Source: Pempheris klunzingeri
Taxonomy: Eukaryota; Chordata; Actinopteri; Acropomatiformes; Pempheridae
Direction of reading: 5' to 3'
NCBI RefSeq assembly: GCF_042242105.1
Contig: NC_092022.1
Coordinates: forward strand, 13,512,001 to 13,576,000
DNA: 64,000 nt
Shown here: piece after piece, positions 52,533 through 64,000 of the stretch
How the letters are laid out: each line of letters opens with the position of its first letter
Numbering within the stretch: the first letter of the stretch is position 1
Translations under genes and position numbers: made by a program
The notes under the pieces: model-generated
The model's input: the letters and a program-made list of their open reading frames with translations, nothing else
Databases searched by the model: none
Told to the model about the DNA's origin: nothing

Positions 52533-54100
52533 TATACACAGTGGGACAGACATACATGGACTGACACGTATCCACAATATGCGCATTTACATCATCACAA
52601 CATACAGTAGCTCAATTCTTTCTGGGATTCTTCTGTATTTTTCATTTGTCTTCACTGCTTGCCTCATTTATGCATCAAACTTATCAGGCACGGTTTACAG
52701 AAAAATCGAGATATCATGTAGTTTGCTTAGTCAGTTAGCTTTATCATCTCACCGTCTCCAAACCCATCCTTTTCTTTCACACCTAATCTTTGATGAAGAC
52801 ATTGTAACACAAGTGTAATTTTCACAGTAGTGGAAATAATAATTATGTAAAATGCTCTTTGAAGTGCAAAGGATAATACATTACCATGGAATCCAGATCT
52901 GCTCCAGACACTGGTTTGAAGCTGTCTTTTTTTGTTAAAGTGGTACTTTTTTAGAAAATGAAGACTGAAGTGGATTAACCCATGTCTCTCATCTAAGTCT
53001 GGGGTTCACAGGAGGAACCTTTAGTCAGGGTAAGTTGGAGGTCATGAAACAGTCAGTGTCTCGGACTGCAGCATGGACCTGAGAGAAAGTGAAAATGTCT
53101 GGTGACACGGTGTGACCTTAAGGGGCCCATTAGGAAGGAAAATATAAACATCACGCAAGTTCTCTAGCACCAGATGAGCTCCAACATAAACATCCACCAC
53201 CGGCCGCCCAGCAAAAAAACACATAGTCTGCCTGACTGAGAGGGAGGCCTCCATCAGGGCCCCTAAACATGTAAATGTGATGTCAGTTAATGCAGGATTG
53301 TGTACAGTAATTGGGGTGCAAGTATGTGTGTGTGACAGGGCTTGGGCCCATTTTTCAGGTTAGCAGGAGGAAATATGGGGAAAAAGGAACATATAGCGCA
53401 GAGTGAAGCCAAAGGACAAACAGCAAGCTGACTTTTAAGAAACAATACAATGATTGTTCTTAGAAACCATCTGAGCTGATCAGTGAAAGCTGAGAAGAGC
53501 AGCAGCTCATGTCTACTTGAGTCCAATAAGACACAGCTAGAAGACAGAGTGGAAAGGAGATTTAAAACAGAGAAGGGAGGAAGGCAGGGAGCTTGGGCAC
53601 ATTCAGAGCAATTTTCCTGTTTGGTAACTGAAGCCACTGGAGCGCTGATGTCCTGCCAGCCTTATTGACGAAGCAACTTCCCAGATCTCAATGTTCTCTC
53701 TTTTCTCTCGCTGTATGTATTGCCACTACTATATCTCAGTGTCCACCTTCTGTTGTTTGCCCCTCTCCCTGTGCATTTTTTCTCTCTCTCACTTCATCCT
53801 GCACAGTTAAGCACGAAATGGCTAGAAATGCACCATTCTCCTGTCTCAGCATATCCATGATCTTGGCCCCTTCAGAGCTGCTTTGAGCTCTGAGACGTGA
53901 GTGTGAAGTGAAGGAGAGCCTTCTGGGCCATAACGTTTCTGGGCCAGCTACCCAAAAAGCAGTCTTGGTGAAAACATAACGGATCCTCACAATAAAAAGG
54001 ACAAGCCCTTTTGCACTCTCTGTTATTGTTTTCTCTGACACAACAGCTCTCTTTCCTTTTATTCCTCTCATCCTATATGATTACTCCAAACTTAGTTCAA
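52533..54100. other. intergenic DNA after the ECM2-like gene
   Basis: This starts with the 3' UTR, whose poly(A) signal I cannot place with confidence. The rest has moderate base composition and short open frames without family resemblance. Confidence 0.4.
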
Positions 54101-57100
54101 GAACACGAAGTGGACATGGCATGTAGATGCCAATTCAGTGTGGTTAGCTGCCTCACACCAAATCCTGCTGCACAAACATGATATCTGTATTTACAGTCTC
54201 ATTGAGAAAAAAAAAACAATATACTAAATATTTCATGAGAGCTGATGCAAGTGCAAGCAATTCAGCGTTGGAGTAGTCTTTTTAATTTCTTAATCCTTCC
54301 ATGCAAAGACATGATAAAGAGTATATCACATAAAGAAATGAATATGATTATAATGGTGAAATGTTGCACAGTGCTCTGTTATGAAGTCGTAATTTACAGG
54401 CAGTGCACTTGCTGTGTTGACTAGCTGGCTCCAGGTATAAGTTTTCAACAGAGCGCAGTGTTTCTCCAGCTCTAAATGAAGAACAGAAGCCCCCCTGCAG
54501 ACGCTAGAGTTACAAGAGAGAGGGAGGGAGGGGGACTGAGGCAGAGAGAGATTAACTCTGAATGAGAGAGAGAGAGAGAGAATGAAGCTGGGTTATTAGG
54601 AGCCAAGCAGATGACAAAGTTAACAAGGTTATGAGAGCACAGCACTTGCATGGTCTGAATTTGTAATGTGAACACATTTATGCTTTTCACTCTCTCAGCT
54701 TGGGCGTGTAATCACATGTTAGATTTCTGCTTTCAGTCTTGTGCATGTGATGCAGTCTCCATAATTGTACAGTCATTTTACAAACAGCACATTACTGTCT
54801 AAGAAACTACACGTTCGCATTTATACTACAGCTCCTACACGTACAGGCAGAGCCGAAGCTTTGCACATAAACGACCAAACATCAGTTCTCTCTTTTCACT
54901 TTCCCATCTTTGCAGTTTTGCACAGCTGGATGCTTCAGCTTTGATCTTAAACCCTTAAAACTCGCATTCACAGCTTGTCACATGGGGTATTCTCAAATTT
55001 GACAGGCTTGCCACTTCTGTGCCATCCATCATATGGTGTGTGACATGACTAAGCTGCTAAACCAACGTCCCATCACACCCAACAGATGTTTCGCACCCTG
55101 TCGAGCTGAGGCCAGAGCCCGTTTGAAAGAGACTGACCATAGAGCGCCGTTGTGCTTTTCTTCTCCCATGCTCTCTCTGTTCTACCCGGCGACAGCAGCT
55201 TCCTGTGTTTGTTATTGGAGGAAGGGGGAGGGGGTGTCCTGGCTGATAAAATAAAAAGCACCAGTGCACATACAGAGAGAAGCAGCGAAAGAATGTATTT
55301 TCCCGACTTGCATGGGCATCAGACACATGCAGACAAAGTGATTCTAAGAGAGAGAGAGAGAGGATGGCTGGAGGGTGGAAGAGTGTGGACAGTTCCTCTG
55401 CTCAGCCATGAGATTGGGTTCCAGTGTTAAGGGTCAGCTATTTGGGATCATCAAGAATGTGCTTACTACAGTGTGCAGGAAAAATTACTGCTCGGTCATC
55501 AGCCCTGTTGTGCTCATCCTTGATACCCAGCAACATTAATGACTATGAAGTAAACGGCTTAATTCCAAATCAAGAAAAACACAGAAACACTTTGGTCGAT
55601 ATTATTCTCGTCTCTCTGCTGCACACAAACACTCGATGCATGGCAGCACCTACGCAAGAGCTACCAAGTGGGTGTGTTAATCTCTAGGGACACGTTAGCT
55701 GAACACTCGTAGGACAAAAAGAGTTTAATTTGGATGCCAAGCCCTCTAGCTACAGACCAACACCATAATCAACTGAACCACAGTGAGAGAGAGAGAGAGA
55801 GGCAGACAGAGGAATACAGAGTGAGAAACTGAGAGAAAGACTGAATCTACAAAACCAGAGAGAGGAAGCAGAGGAGGGTGGAATGTTATCTGCAAGACCT
55901 TTATCAAAGCTCCTTCCCCTGCCAACACCCCTGCAGGGCATTGATCTGGTCTGCATGCCTTTTCCGCCACTGTGGATACTGCACTCTTTGGGAGACAGAA
56001 AGGCACATAACCAAACATAAAAATCAGGCAGGAGCGTCAGTCTCCTCTTGTACTGATGTGAATGATGAGGAAAATGATTATGATTTGATGCTGCAAAAGC
56101 AGCAGAGCTCATGGATAATGTGTAGATCACTGCAAACGTCTGTGTGGCCGACTTTGCACAGGGTCGGAAAAGTTCCCAGATGGTGTGGCTTGCCAAGCTC
56201 ACTACTTCGCTCTGGGTGCTGGCAGTATGGAGAGGAAATCAGAGAGTCAGTGAGAAAAAAACACTTCATCCTGCCAGAACAAAATTTAATAGAAAACTGT
56301 GAGAAGACACAAAATCATATGCTGTATAATCACAGTGCTAGAAATACATTTTCTGCATGATCTTGGTGAAGCTTAGTGGTGTCACCATGTTCTCTCCAAG
56401 TGCTAATCAGTGAGAAATGTGTAACTTCATGTTAGGCAATTAAATAGTGGTTGATAAAAAAAAGAAAAAAAAAGTCAGCAAGCACTATAAAGAATACTTC
56501 TAGAGAGGTATTACCAGTTAAAACTTCCCTGGAGGTATGACCTGCCTTTTTTCCTGAAACAGACTCAGAAACAGCGTGATAACAATTAAACAACTTTAAG
56601 GTTTCTGCCATCTCGTAAAAAAACATTTTCTAAAAATTAAAATATTGGTTAAATAAATGATGTGGGTTTACCCTCCCAAACTTCCCCGTCATTAAGTAGA
56701 AGAACACAGTCCTCCAGAGAACCTGTTTTAATACCACTGCATAAAGGAGTACTTTTGTTGATCTTTAGGGCAGCAAAAATGTGCCTTTATAGGAACCACA
56801 ATAAGGGCTTATTCTGGGTGCCCATGGTGCTACTGTGCATTGCAATTGCACTGCAGTGATGTCTGCCTGAGACGTTACAGACAAATGCCATATTTCAGCG
56901 TGTGTTTTAAGTGGCAGTGCTGAAATGACAATGTATTTTATCTAAAAAGTCCTCAAAAGCAAGTAAACATGGCAGCGATGGACCTCATATACAAAACCTC
57001 AGATCCAGTGCAGTGCACCCTCTCCTGCTCGTTCTTCTTCTTTAGGAAACATAACCGTGGTGGTTATATACTACTAGTATAGAATATAGGAAAATAATAG

Positions 57101-57300
57101 TATAGTATATTACCTTATCTAATGGACGTACAAAAAGACCCAATAATATTGCAATATCTTATTGTGATAATATTTTGTTAATTTCTATGTCATTCCTATG
57201 ATATTGGAAAGTTTTCTATGATCTCTTAATGATGTCATTTTATGACTTATCATTGGAGTAGGCTACTACTAACTTTAAATAATCCAGCTAGTATCACGGT
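54101..57300. other. gene-free stretch
   Basis: GA-rich simple sequence occurs near 54516-54580, 55348-55364 and 55786-55801. Open frames of up to 160 codons (for example 55878-56360 +) show no domain, repeat or splice context. Confidence 0.4.
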
Positions 57301-57339
57301 GCCAGCTACTATAATAGCACAGAAGTACTGTACTAAGGC

Positions 57340-57702
57340 CCCTCCTCCTCCTCCTCCTCCTTCCTCTCATCCATCCACCCAAAAAGGGGAGAAAGGAGGA
57401 TGGCTTGTTAACTTTATGGGCCTGACCCCCCCGGCTCTCAGTCATTTCCTCGGTTTGGACTGAAAAGAGCACACACGGTGCCCTGACACGGTTCGCAGTG
57501 GCACACGGTGGCGGAGGAGCTGCGGCTGGATGTCAGAGGACCTCGGGGAAATACTGCAATAATCCCTAAATGTGATGAAAATATAGGGCAGCACTTTTTT
57601 TTTTTAAATCTCCAGGATAATCTGAGGCACAGAGGGAGAAAACACACCCTTCAACCTGTTTTTTTGGGAATTTGGAATTAATATCTTATTTCTGTCCATA
57701 AG
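57340..57702 (+). promoter_or_regulatory. possible promoter and non-coding first exon of a downstream gene
   Basis: A (CCT)n tract (57340-57360) and a stretch with more CG dinucleotides (about 57420-57550) are followed by a good donor (CATAAG|GTAGGG near 57703). This is the only GC-richer patch in the last 11 kb. No matching coding exon is seen in the window, so this is weak. Confidence 0.25.
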
Positions 57703-60700
57703 GTAGGGGAGATGGGTTATTTTATAATATGTGCTGTTCAGTCTTGTAATCGGCCTGGGACAACTTTCCACTGGTTTTTACTTCAAATAATTACATACAA
57801 ATAGCCATAGCCCAGGCTACATGATAAATTACAAAGTTTATGTGACACATAGAAATGTTTAAACTCATAGTGTTTTGAATAATATATCAAAAAATTTGAG
57901 CTATGAACTCTGCTGCTTAATCTTGTCATATATTTGTTATATATGTTCATACTTTTTGTACTTTGCTAAGATTTATCAACTTTCACATTGTCAGTTAAAG
58001 TTGTTTAAACATAGTTTGCTCCTCATAACTTACCAAAACTTGCATTTTATTTGTTGTTTTTTTTTCTCCTCCCCTTCGCGATCATTATTTTAGGAATATT
58101 CTGGCCAAATAAATACAACCTGTTACATGGCGCATCTGATGCTGCGATCGGCTCCGTCTCCGGAGTTACACTAGATGGCGCACCGAGTCTCCAAAGACTG
58201 CTCGACGGGAGCGATCATCATCAGTGAATGAGATAATTAAGCAAATCTTTTCTTTCCGCTTAGTTTATCCTCGAATGAATGCATCCTTATTCTGTCACCA
58301 GACTAGACTAGAATGTAACGCAAGGCATTTATACGCGTTTGCACTTTCACGTCCATCCCTGCATCATCATTTAGGGAGAATAATTACAGTGAAGCGTGCC
58401 AGTCAAGTCAACCCGCTCTGCTGCACAGGCCTGCACAGTCCTACCATCAAATTCGGCTTATGTATACACACTGGTCAATTGAAATGTGTTGAGAGAACTG
58501 CGGCTTGAGAAACTTTATTTGGCAGGAAGGTTATTATGGCTTGCTCTTATCCTCTCTGTGTTTTATTATGTCACATAATATGATACAGACAAACATACAG
58601 GCCATTATGGAAGGGCTTTTTCCCCTCCATGGCCTCATTCTGTCTTACACCAATGACTTCATGTCCAGCAATGGTTAACTACCATGTATGAGCCATTCAT
58701 ACCAGTATATTTAACTGAGTCACCTTGCTGTTACAGAGACAGAGCAAACAGTGTCTGACAGTGGAGTCAATGGTCTGACAGTCAAAATGATGGTCTTGCT
58801 CTGTCTGTTTCCTGACCGTCCAGTCCTGCCTGCCTATTAACCAGCCTGTGGGCTGACCACCCTGCACCTGCCAGTCTGTCTGTTTGGTGATTCTTGCCGC
58901 CTGCCTGTCCGTTCACCGGTGTGTTTTATCACAATTTGTTCTAATTTCAGATGATGCCAAATCAGTGGTTACAATCAGACTCTTACAATTTTGAATTCAA
59001 GTCAGATTTAAATTCAAGCTCTGGAAAATCTCTCTTTGCTATGTTTTGACAATAAAAGTTGCTGATCGTTACTTTTTGGTTTTTTAGAATTGCCATTGTT
59101 TACAGTCTCTGTCCGTCGCCCACTTATAATTGGCACAAACTTCGGAATACTCCACATACTTTGAATGAGGCTCATCTGCCCACAGGCATGGATCTTCAGA
59201 TCAGCTGGCCTCCAGCCGCTGACTGATTTGGCCCTTTTCTGTTTTTCTGTATTGCTCTGCTCTCTGTTCTGCTCTGGTTAGGCCTCGTCTCTGCAGCGCT
59301 GAGCAGCTTTCCACCACATCCAAGCTTGGCGGCAACAGAGAAGCTGCCAAACAGTTCCTTTTTTTAGGGATAGCAGTCACCAAATTACAGCCGCTGGGCC
59401 AGTTAACTCCACCCGAATGCTCCTACCAGACCCGCCTAGCACTAACTTGTGTGTCTGAAGAATACATGAATTTAGGTTCGGTATATGTATCTGTGTGTTT
59501 TTTTGCCTGTCTGTCTGCCTGTCTGTATGTGGTCACAAGACGTGGAGGTAGACATGGAATAAGGAAACGAGGGAGTCAACCAAAAAAAGCAGATCACCTC
59601 CGATTTTGAGACCAAAATGCACAGATGTTTTACATATGTGTGTGTGTGTACGTGTGAGTGTGTGTTTGGACCAGCTTGAGTTCCCACAAGCAAACATTTA
59701 GTGTGAGATTTACATTTGAGTGTTTTTTAGGTGTCAGAGTTTATTGCAGCTTGCAGCTGCTCAGAATAGCATGATGGGTTGGAGAAAAACATACAAAACT
59801 CTTACGGAAAACAAGCGAATATCCCATGGAGCCAGCCAAAATTAGATTTATTCTCTGCAACACAATACTGAGCCATGTCAAATATTTTGTGCTCTGTCAG
59901 CACTATGATCACTATAAGCTACCATGTGATAATCGGCACCGAGTGTTGACGTGGCAGCAGCCAATACACCAGCGTTGTGGTGCCAGCTGGCACTTTAGGT
60001 AAGCTCTCTGCCCCACCTTAGCTCTGCTCACACAACTGCCAATGCAATCTAAGGAAAAGAGCTGATGCTCCTTTTCATGAATACAAAGATAAAGTGAGCC
60101 AGCATTATATGTCTTGATTGGTATTGCAAGGCCTAATTGATTTTGGCATCTCTGACTTTGAGGGTTCATGGCGGTGCCGCAGGGTTCAACGGGTTGCTCG
60201 AGAGACAGACCACAACAATGGCTGTAAATAAAAAAAAGTGCAGTGATGAAAGGGGTTGTGTGCATATAAAATTTGATGATTTTACAAACATAACAATTAA
60301 AACTGTCTCTGTGGAGAAAAGGTGGCAGCAATTTATGAGCTAGACGAAAATGGGAGTTGGGTATGTGAGTGGGTGGGAAGTAATAGTGATTGCTTTTCTC
60401 TTGAGTGTGGTCATGGGAGACCAAACACTGTGTGTTGTATCTCAAGGAGATGATTACTCTTGGCAACACACAGAGCATATAGCTTAAATATATGTTTGTT
60501 TAGCTTGACAAGGGCTGCTTTGTGGGAACTCTAGTCACATCAAAGTAATTGTGGTGGATGTGAGGGCTGACAAGAACCCAGCACTTGATGGATAGTGCAT
60601 ATAGGAAATGTAAAGTTAATCACAGATACCGCGTGTGGGAAACTCAAACAACTGATACACTTGTTAAACTTGGTAAATTATTCACCAGATGGTGCTTTCA

Positions 60701-61100
60701 GAGACACCGCTGCTTTTTCATTGTCAGTCGGCATCTATCCATCCATGCATGCATCCCTGAATCCTGTCTCATATCTTTTTTCTGTTGTTCTGTCTCCTTC
60801 CCTAATCCTGCTTTTACCCTTCGAATCCAATTGTAAACCACTGGAATTTATTTCTTCGTAAAAATGTCTTCTGGAGCCTGTTATGACAACTTTACCAACC
60901 ACCTTTAGAGGTTCAGACAGTCAACAGTGTGTGTGTGTGTGTTTGTGTGTGATTCACACAAAGGGCATGAGCCAACACACCTTTGACATGTGGGGAATTT
61001 CATCCTGTTTCTTCTCTTCTTTGTTTTTGATTGAAGGGATATAATTGTTGCTGCAGAGCAAAGTGAGCCTCCATTAAATGTAAAGATGATGAGGTAGGAC
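57703..61100. other. gene-free stretch
   Basis: AT-rich sequence with no exon chain. A 188-codon open frame on the minus strand (59912-60478) has no recognisable domain and a composition like translated non-coding DNA. A TG tract lies at about 60928-60952. Confidence 0.4.
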
Positions 61101-61110
61101 TTGCGACTAA

Positions 61111-61450
61111 GACTGAATGGCCGCAGAATGTGGACACCTGAACATTACACCCACATGTGATTGTTTGACAACTAATTTCAAAAGTATGGGTTTTAATCCG
61201 CTGTCATAACAGTCTCCACTCTTCTGCGAAGGCTTTTTTTAAACCTTGCTGCAGGGATTTGCCCCTATTCAAGAGCATTAGTGGGGTCGGACACTGATTC
61301 TGAGTGATGAGGCCTCGCTTGCAGTTGGCATACCAATTCATGCCAAAGGTGTTTGCTTAAAGGCCTAACTTAAACCATAAAAAACAGCCCCAGACAGAAC
61401 AAAATGTGCATTTACACCCGAGTGTCCACATACTTTTGGCCATATAGTGC
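61111..61450. mobile_element. non-autonomous DNA transposon (about 340 bp)
   Basis: The right end, read inward, begins CACTATATGGCCAAAAGTAT and goes on GTGGACAC. The left end reads ATGGCCGCAGAATGTGGACA. The two match as imperfect terminal inverted repeats. I recognise this end sequence as a common fish MITE family. No transposase frame is inside. The mismatches between ends suggest an older copy. Confidence 0.7.
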
Positions 61451-61648
61451 AGCTACGACAATACTTCAAAGACAATACTGCGATACAAGTGTTAATTAGA
61501 CACTTCCCTGTATATTTTACACTTTATCTATCATACGCTTCTCACCACTGCCGACACACAACTCCCACTCGTTCTTTCTGTCTGTCTGCCTCATAATTGC
61601 CCTTCTACTCCTATCTTTTTCTTTTCCATTCTTTCGTCTGCCCCCTCC

Positions 61649-61707
<59 letters not shown>

Positions 61708-64000
61708 CACAGCACCTCAGAGACAAACACAGTGAGCGAGACGAGAATAGCCAGTCATCCATCCATCCATTAAACCACTCTTGGCCTTTGGATGGGAGGA
61801 GAGCCGAGGCAATAACAATTAAGATTGAAGCCTTTGGTTTGTTTTCGTCTCAGACCGGATGTTTGACGGCTCAAAGCTTAACTGGAGGGAGAGGACAGGA
61901 ATTCATACATACACACATCAGGGCCAGATAAAAGAGGTTATTACAGCCTGAGAAGCTGCTTGATTGTGGGATGTAGTTTAGTTTTATCGTCATGTTGTGT
62001 TTATAGTAGCCTTGCACGTCATTCGTGGATGACGATAGACTGCTCTTTTTCCTGTCTACCTTTTTTTCTCATCCGCATCCGTCTGCAAATCTGCATCCAC
62101 AGTGAAAACTCCACAAATGGCTGACAAATCATTGGTTTGACGAATGAGAAATTGCTGCACAGATGAGAATATAGTTGACACTTTTTTGAGATTCATGATA
62201 TAAAGTGTGCCTCGTATAATATTGCAAAGCACAAGCTGCAGAAATTGGAGATGTGTAAATACGCTTGGTGGTATCTTCTGTGTGTATTCTAGTTCTTCTA
62301 TTCTAGCTCTTTTGTGTGTTGCATGTCATTGTGTGATGCTGGCCATATATGCCCTCGCTATGTCCTTTTAGCTGCATTCTTCTGGCCAAGCCAAGGCCAG
62401 TGGTGTTTTTTCTTTTCTGCAAAATGGTATAATTTGGCAGCTATTTTTATTGCAGGGAGCAGACTGCAGGGGCCAGTTATTCATTCTTACAGGCTAGGTC
62501 CACATCATACATAGGCTCTTTGTTTTACTGATTTGAATTCCCCCAAAATAAAGATTTTATCTCTTTGAATATAGCAAAAAACAATATGAAATATATCATT
62601 CTGAAGTTAAATGAACGTGTTGTTAACTAATTACCTACAAGCTGTGATGTTTGTACTCTGAGCACATTTTAGTGGAATGTCTTTGTTAAAGCTCCGCTTT
62701 TGTATTTCAAAGGCTCAGTATCAGTTTAGAGACCATTTTTTCATGATGTGTGGAATGAGAAGCATTTCCCCAACATTAAATCCCCTCTCACAAGCTTTAT
62801 TATTGCAGTCGCCCTCTTTGGACATTCAAAGTCTTGTGAAAAGTTAGTGCTACTAGAAATATCCCAGAACATTAGCTGAAATAGGCTGGACAAACACCAA
62901 GCATGAGTTTGAATGGTGACGCATTCAGTAGAATAAGCGTGAGACAAGTAAGAAACACACAGAGACAAAGAGTTTCAAGTTAGGAGAAATATTGAATGTT
63001 CTGACACATTTGAAGTGCAGTAAAAACACATCATCCAAAATTTCCCTCCAAGACCCCCTTTCTTGCTCTCTTCAGTCTCTGAACCTTCACACCTTTTTTC
63101 GCAATCTCAATCCACCTTCCCCCCCCCCGTTATTCTCCACTCCTTCTTTTCATCAGTCTCTTGGTCCTGACAAAGATGAAAGCCAGAATTTGCTCTCCTC
63201 TTACTTCCAATGAAAACGTGATCATGTTGTGACAGGATCCTTGAACTTCTCTGGAAAGTCCTTTTGCACACTAACTATTGGCATCAAGACTTTCCAGCTA
63301 CAGGATTACGGGACTGAGGATCAGAGAAGGAATTAACATGACATGGTCAGAGATTATAAGGTTTTAGGTCACCCAAGGGTCCAGTGTAGGACTGGGCTTT
63401 TATTTCATAGGATTAGCCCCAGGTTAAGGGTCACAATTCCCTGCTGTAGGGATCAATTGGCCTGGTAATAATTTGTTTTTCTAGGAATTAGGTTTTAGGG
63501 TGAGCGGAAGGGGTGGCTGCGCTGAAGTGTTAGTTAGGTCAGTGAAGACAGGATAAAGGAAGCAAACAAGCACAGGCACACAGATGCTCACATGTCTGGT
63601 GACCTCAATTAGCAGTGTGTGTGTGTGTGTCTTTGTGTGTACAGCCATGACATCATGGAGTCTGTGTTTCATGACACGCTTACGCACTCAAACACATGTG
63701 CATGCACATAGTCGTGTGAGTGCACTAGCACTTACACACCCAGTTTTCCCCCTAAATGAATGCTGGCTTTGTCTGACTGCTCGGTTGCAGGAATAAAGTT
63801 TTCCACCGCTGAGGTGATGTCCTCTACACTATCTGATTGGCCAGTGGGAAGAGACTTGCTCTCCTGGGAATCAACTCGGTGTGCAGGAAGCAGACAGCGA
63901 CATTTTGTCAGTGTGGTTTAAGTGACTTTCATTCCCAGAGCTGATTCCTGGAGAGTTTCCCAGGGGGAATGAGTCCATTTCTCCTCACCAGCCTCCAGCT
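61451..64000. other. gene-free stretch to window end
   Basis: Holds a long CA microsatellite (61651-61704), a short TG run (63616-63632), a C run near 63120 and ordinary AT-rich DNA. An acceptor-like TTGCAG at 63785-63790 is followed by no recognisable coding exon. Confidence 0.4.
61651..61704. repeat. CA microsatellite
   Basis: Pure (CA)n of about 27 units. Confidence 0.97.

Noticed and set aside
55750-56360. Overlapping open frames on both strands (150 and 160 codons)
   Set aside because: GA/CT-rich simple sequence produces Ser/Leu-rich frames on one strand; no family resemblance.
59912-60478. 188-codon open frame on the minus strand
   Set aside because: No signal peptide, domain, repeat or splice context that I recognise; the composition looks like translated AT-rich DNA. 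Likely chance.
63785-63960. Exon after the acceptor-like TTGCAG near the right edge
   Set aside because: No frame after it resembles a known protein and no matching donor chain is visible within the window.

Overview
This window is vertebrate nuclear DNA, almost certainly from a ray-finned (teleost, probably percomorph) fish. The genes are split into many short exons with GT-AG introns. The encoded proteins are vertebrate families. The spacers hold AT-rich DNA, CA/TG and CT microsatellites, small inverted-repeat transposons and other interspersed repeats that I recognise from fish genomes. There is no sign of a bacterial, viral or organellar origin, and no CRISPR array, tRNA or rRNA gene was seen.

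Seven protein-coding genes, all on the + strand, lie head to tail in the first 52.5 kb. For each I joined exons by splice sites and reading phase, and every chain closes in frame. In order they are: (1) an ARHGEF3-like Rho exchange factor, 13 exons, 522 aa, 101-5545; (2) a USP21-like ubiquitin protease, 11 coding exons, 405 aa, 6800-11057; (3) a RhoA GTPase, 4 coding exons, 193 aa, 12613-14169; (4) an RBM10-like splicing factor, 22 coding exons, about 943 aa, 16747-26086, whose C-terminal G-patch is cut short; (5) LRRC23, a radial-spoke protein of motile cilia, 8 exons, 317 aa, 27271-29654; (6) transketolase, 14 exons, 626 aa, 30765-37280; (7) an ECM2-like secreted leucine-rich-repeat protein, 10 exons, about 630 aa, 40095-52532, with a very long acidic tract.

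From 52.5 kb to the end (about 11.5 kb) I find no convincing coding exon. This part has microsatellites, a small DNA transposon near 61.3 kb and one GC-richer stretch near 57.5 kb that could be a first exon of a gene beyond the window. The large last introns of the ECM2-like gene hold a 236-bp TA-flanked MITE, a 560-bp solo LTR with a 5-bp target duplication, and copies of a dispersed repeat that also occurs, inverted, downstream of tkt.

The genes are not one pathway. One relation is suggestive: a RhoA-type exchange factor lies about 7 kb from a rhoa gene, with only the ubiquitin protease between them. I did not find a wholly new system. The most interesting points are the truncated G-patch of the RBM10-like protein, the 61-residue acidic run of the ECM2-like protein, an RFX X-box beside a FOX-like site upstream of the ciliary gene lrrc23, a GC-AG intron in lrrc23, a perfect 16-bp hairpin between lrrc23 and tkt, and the cleanly delimited MITE and solo LTR.
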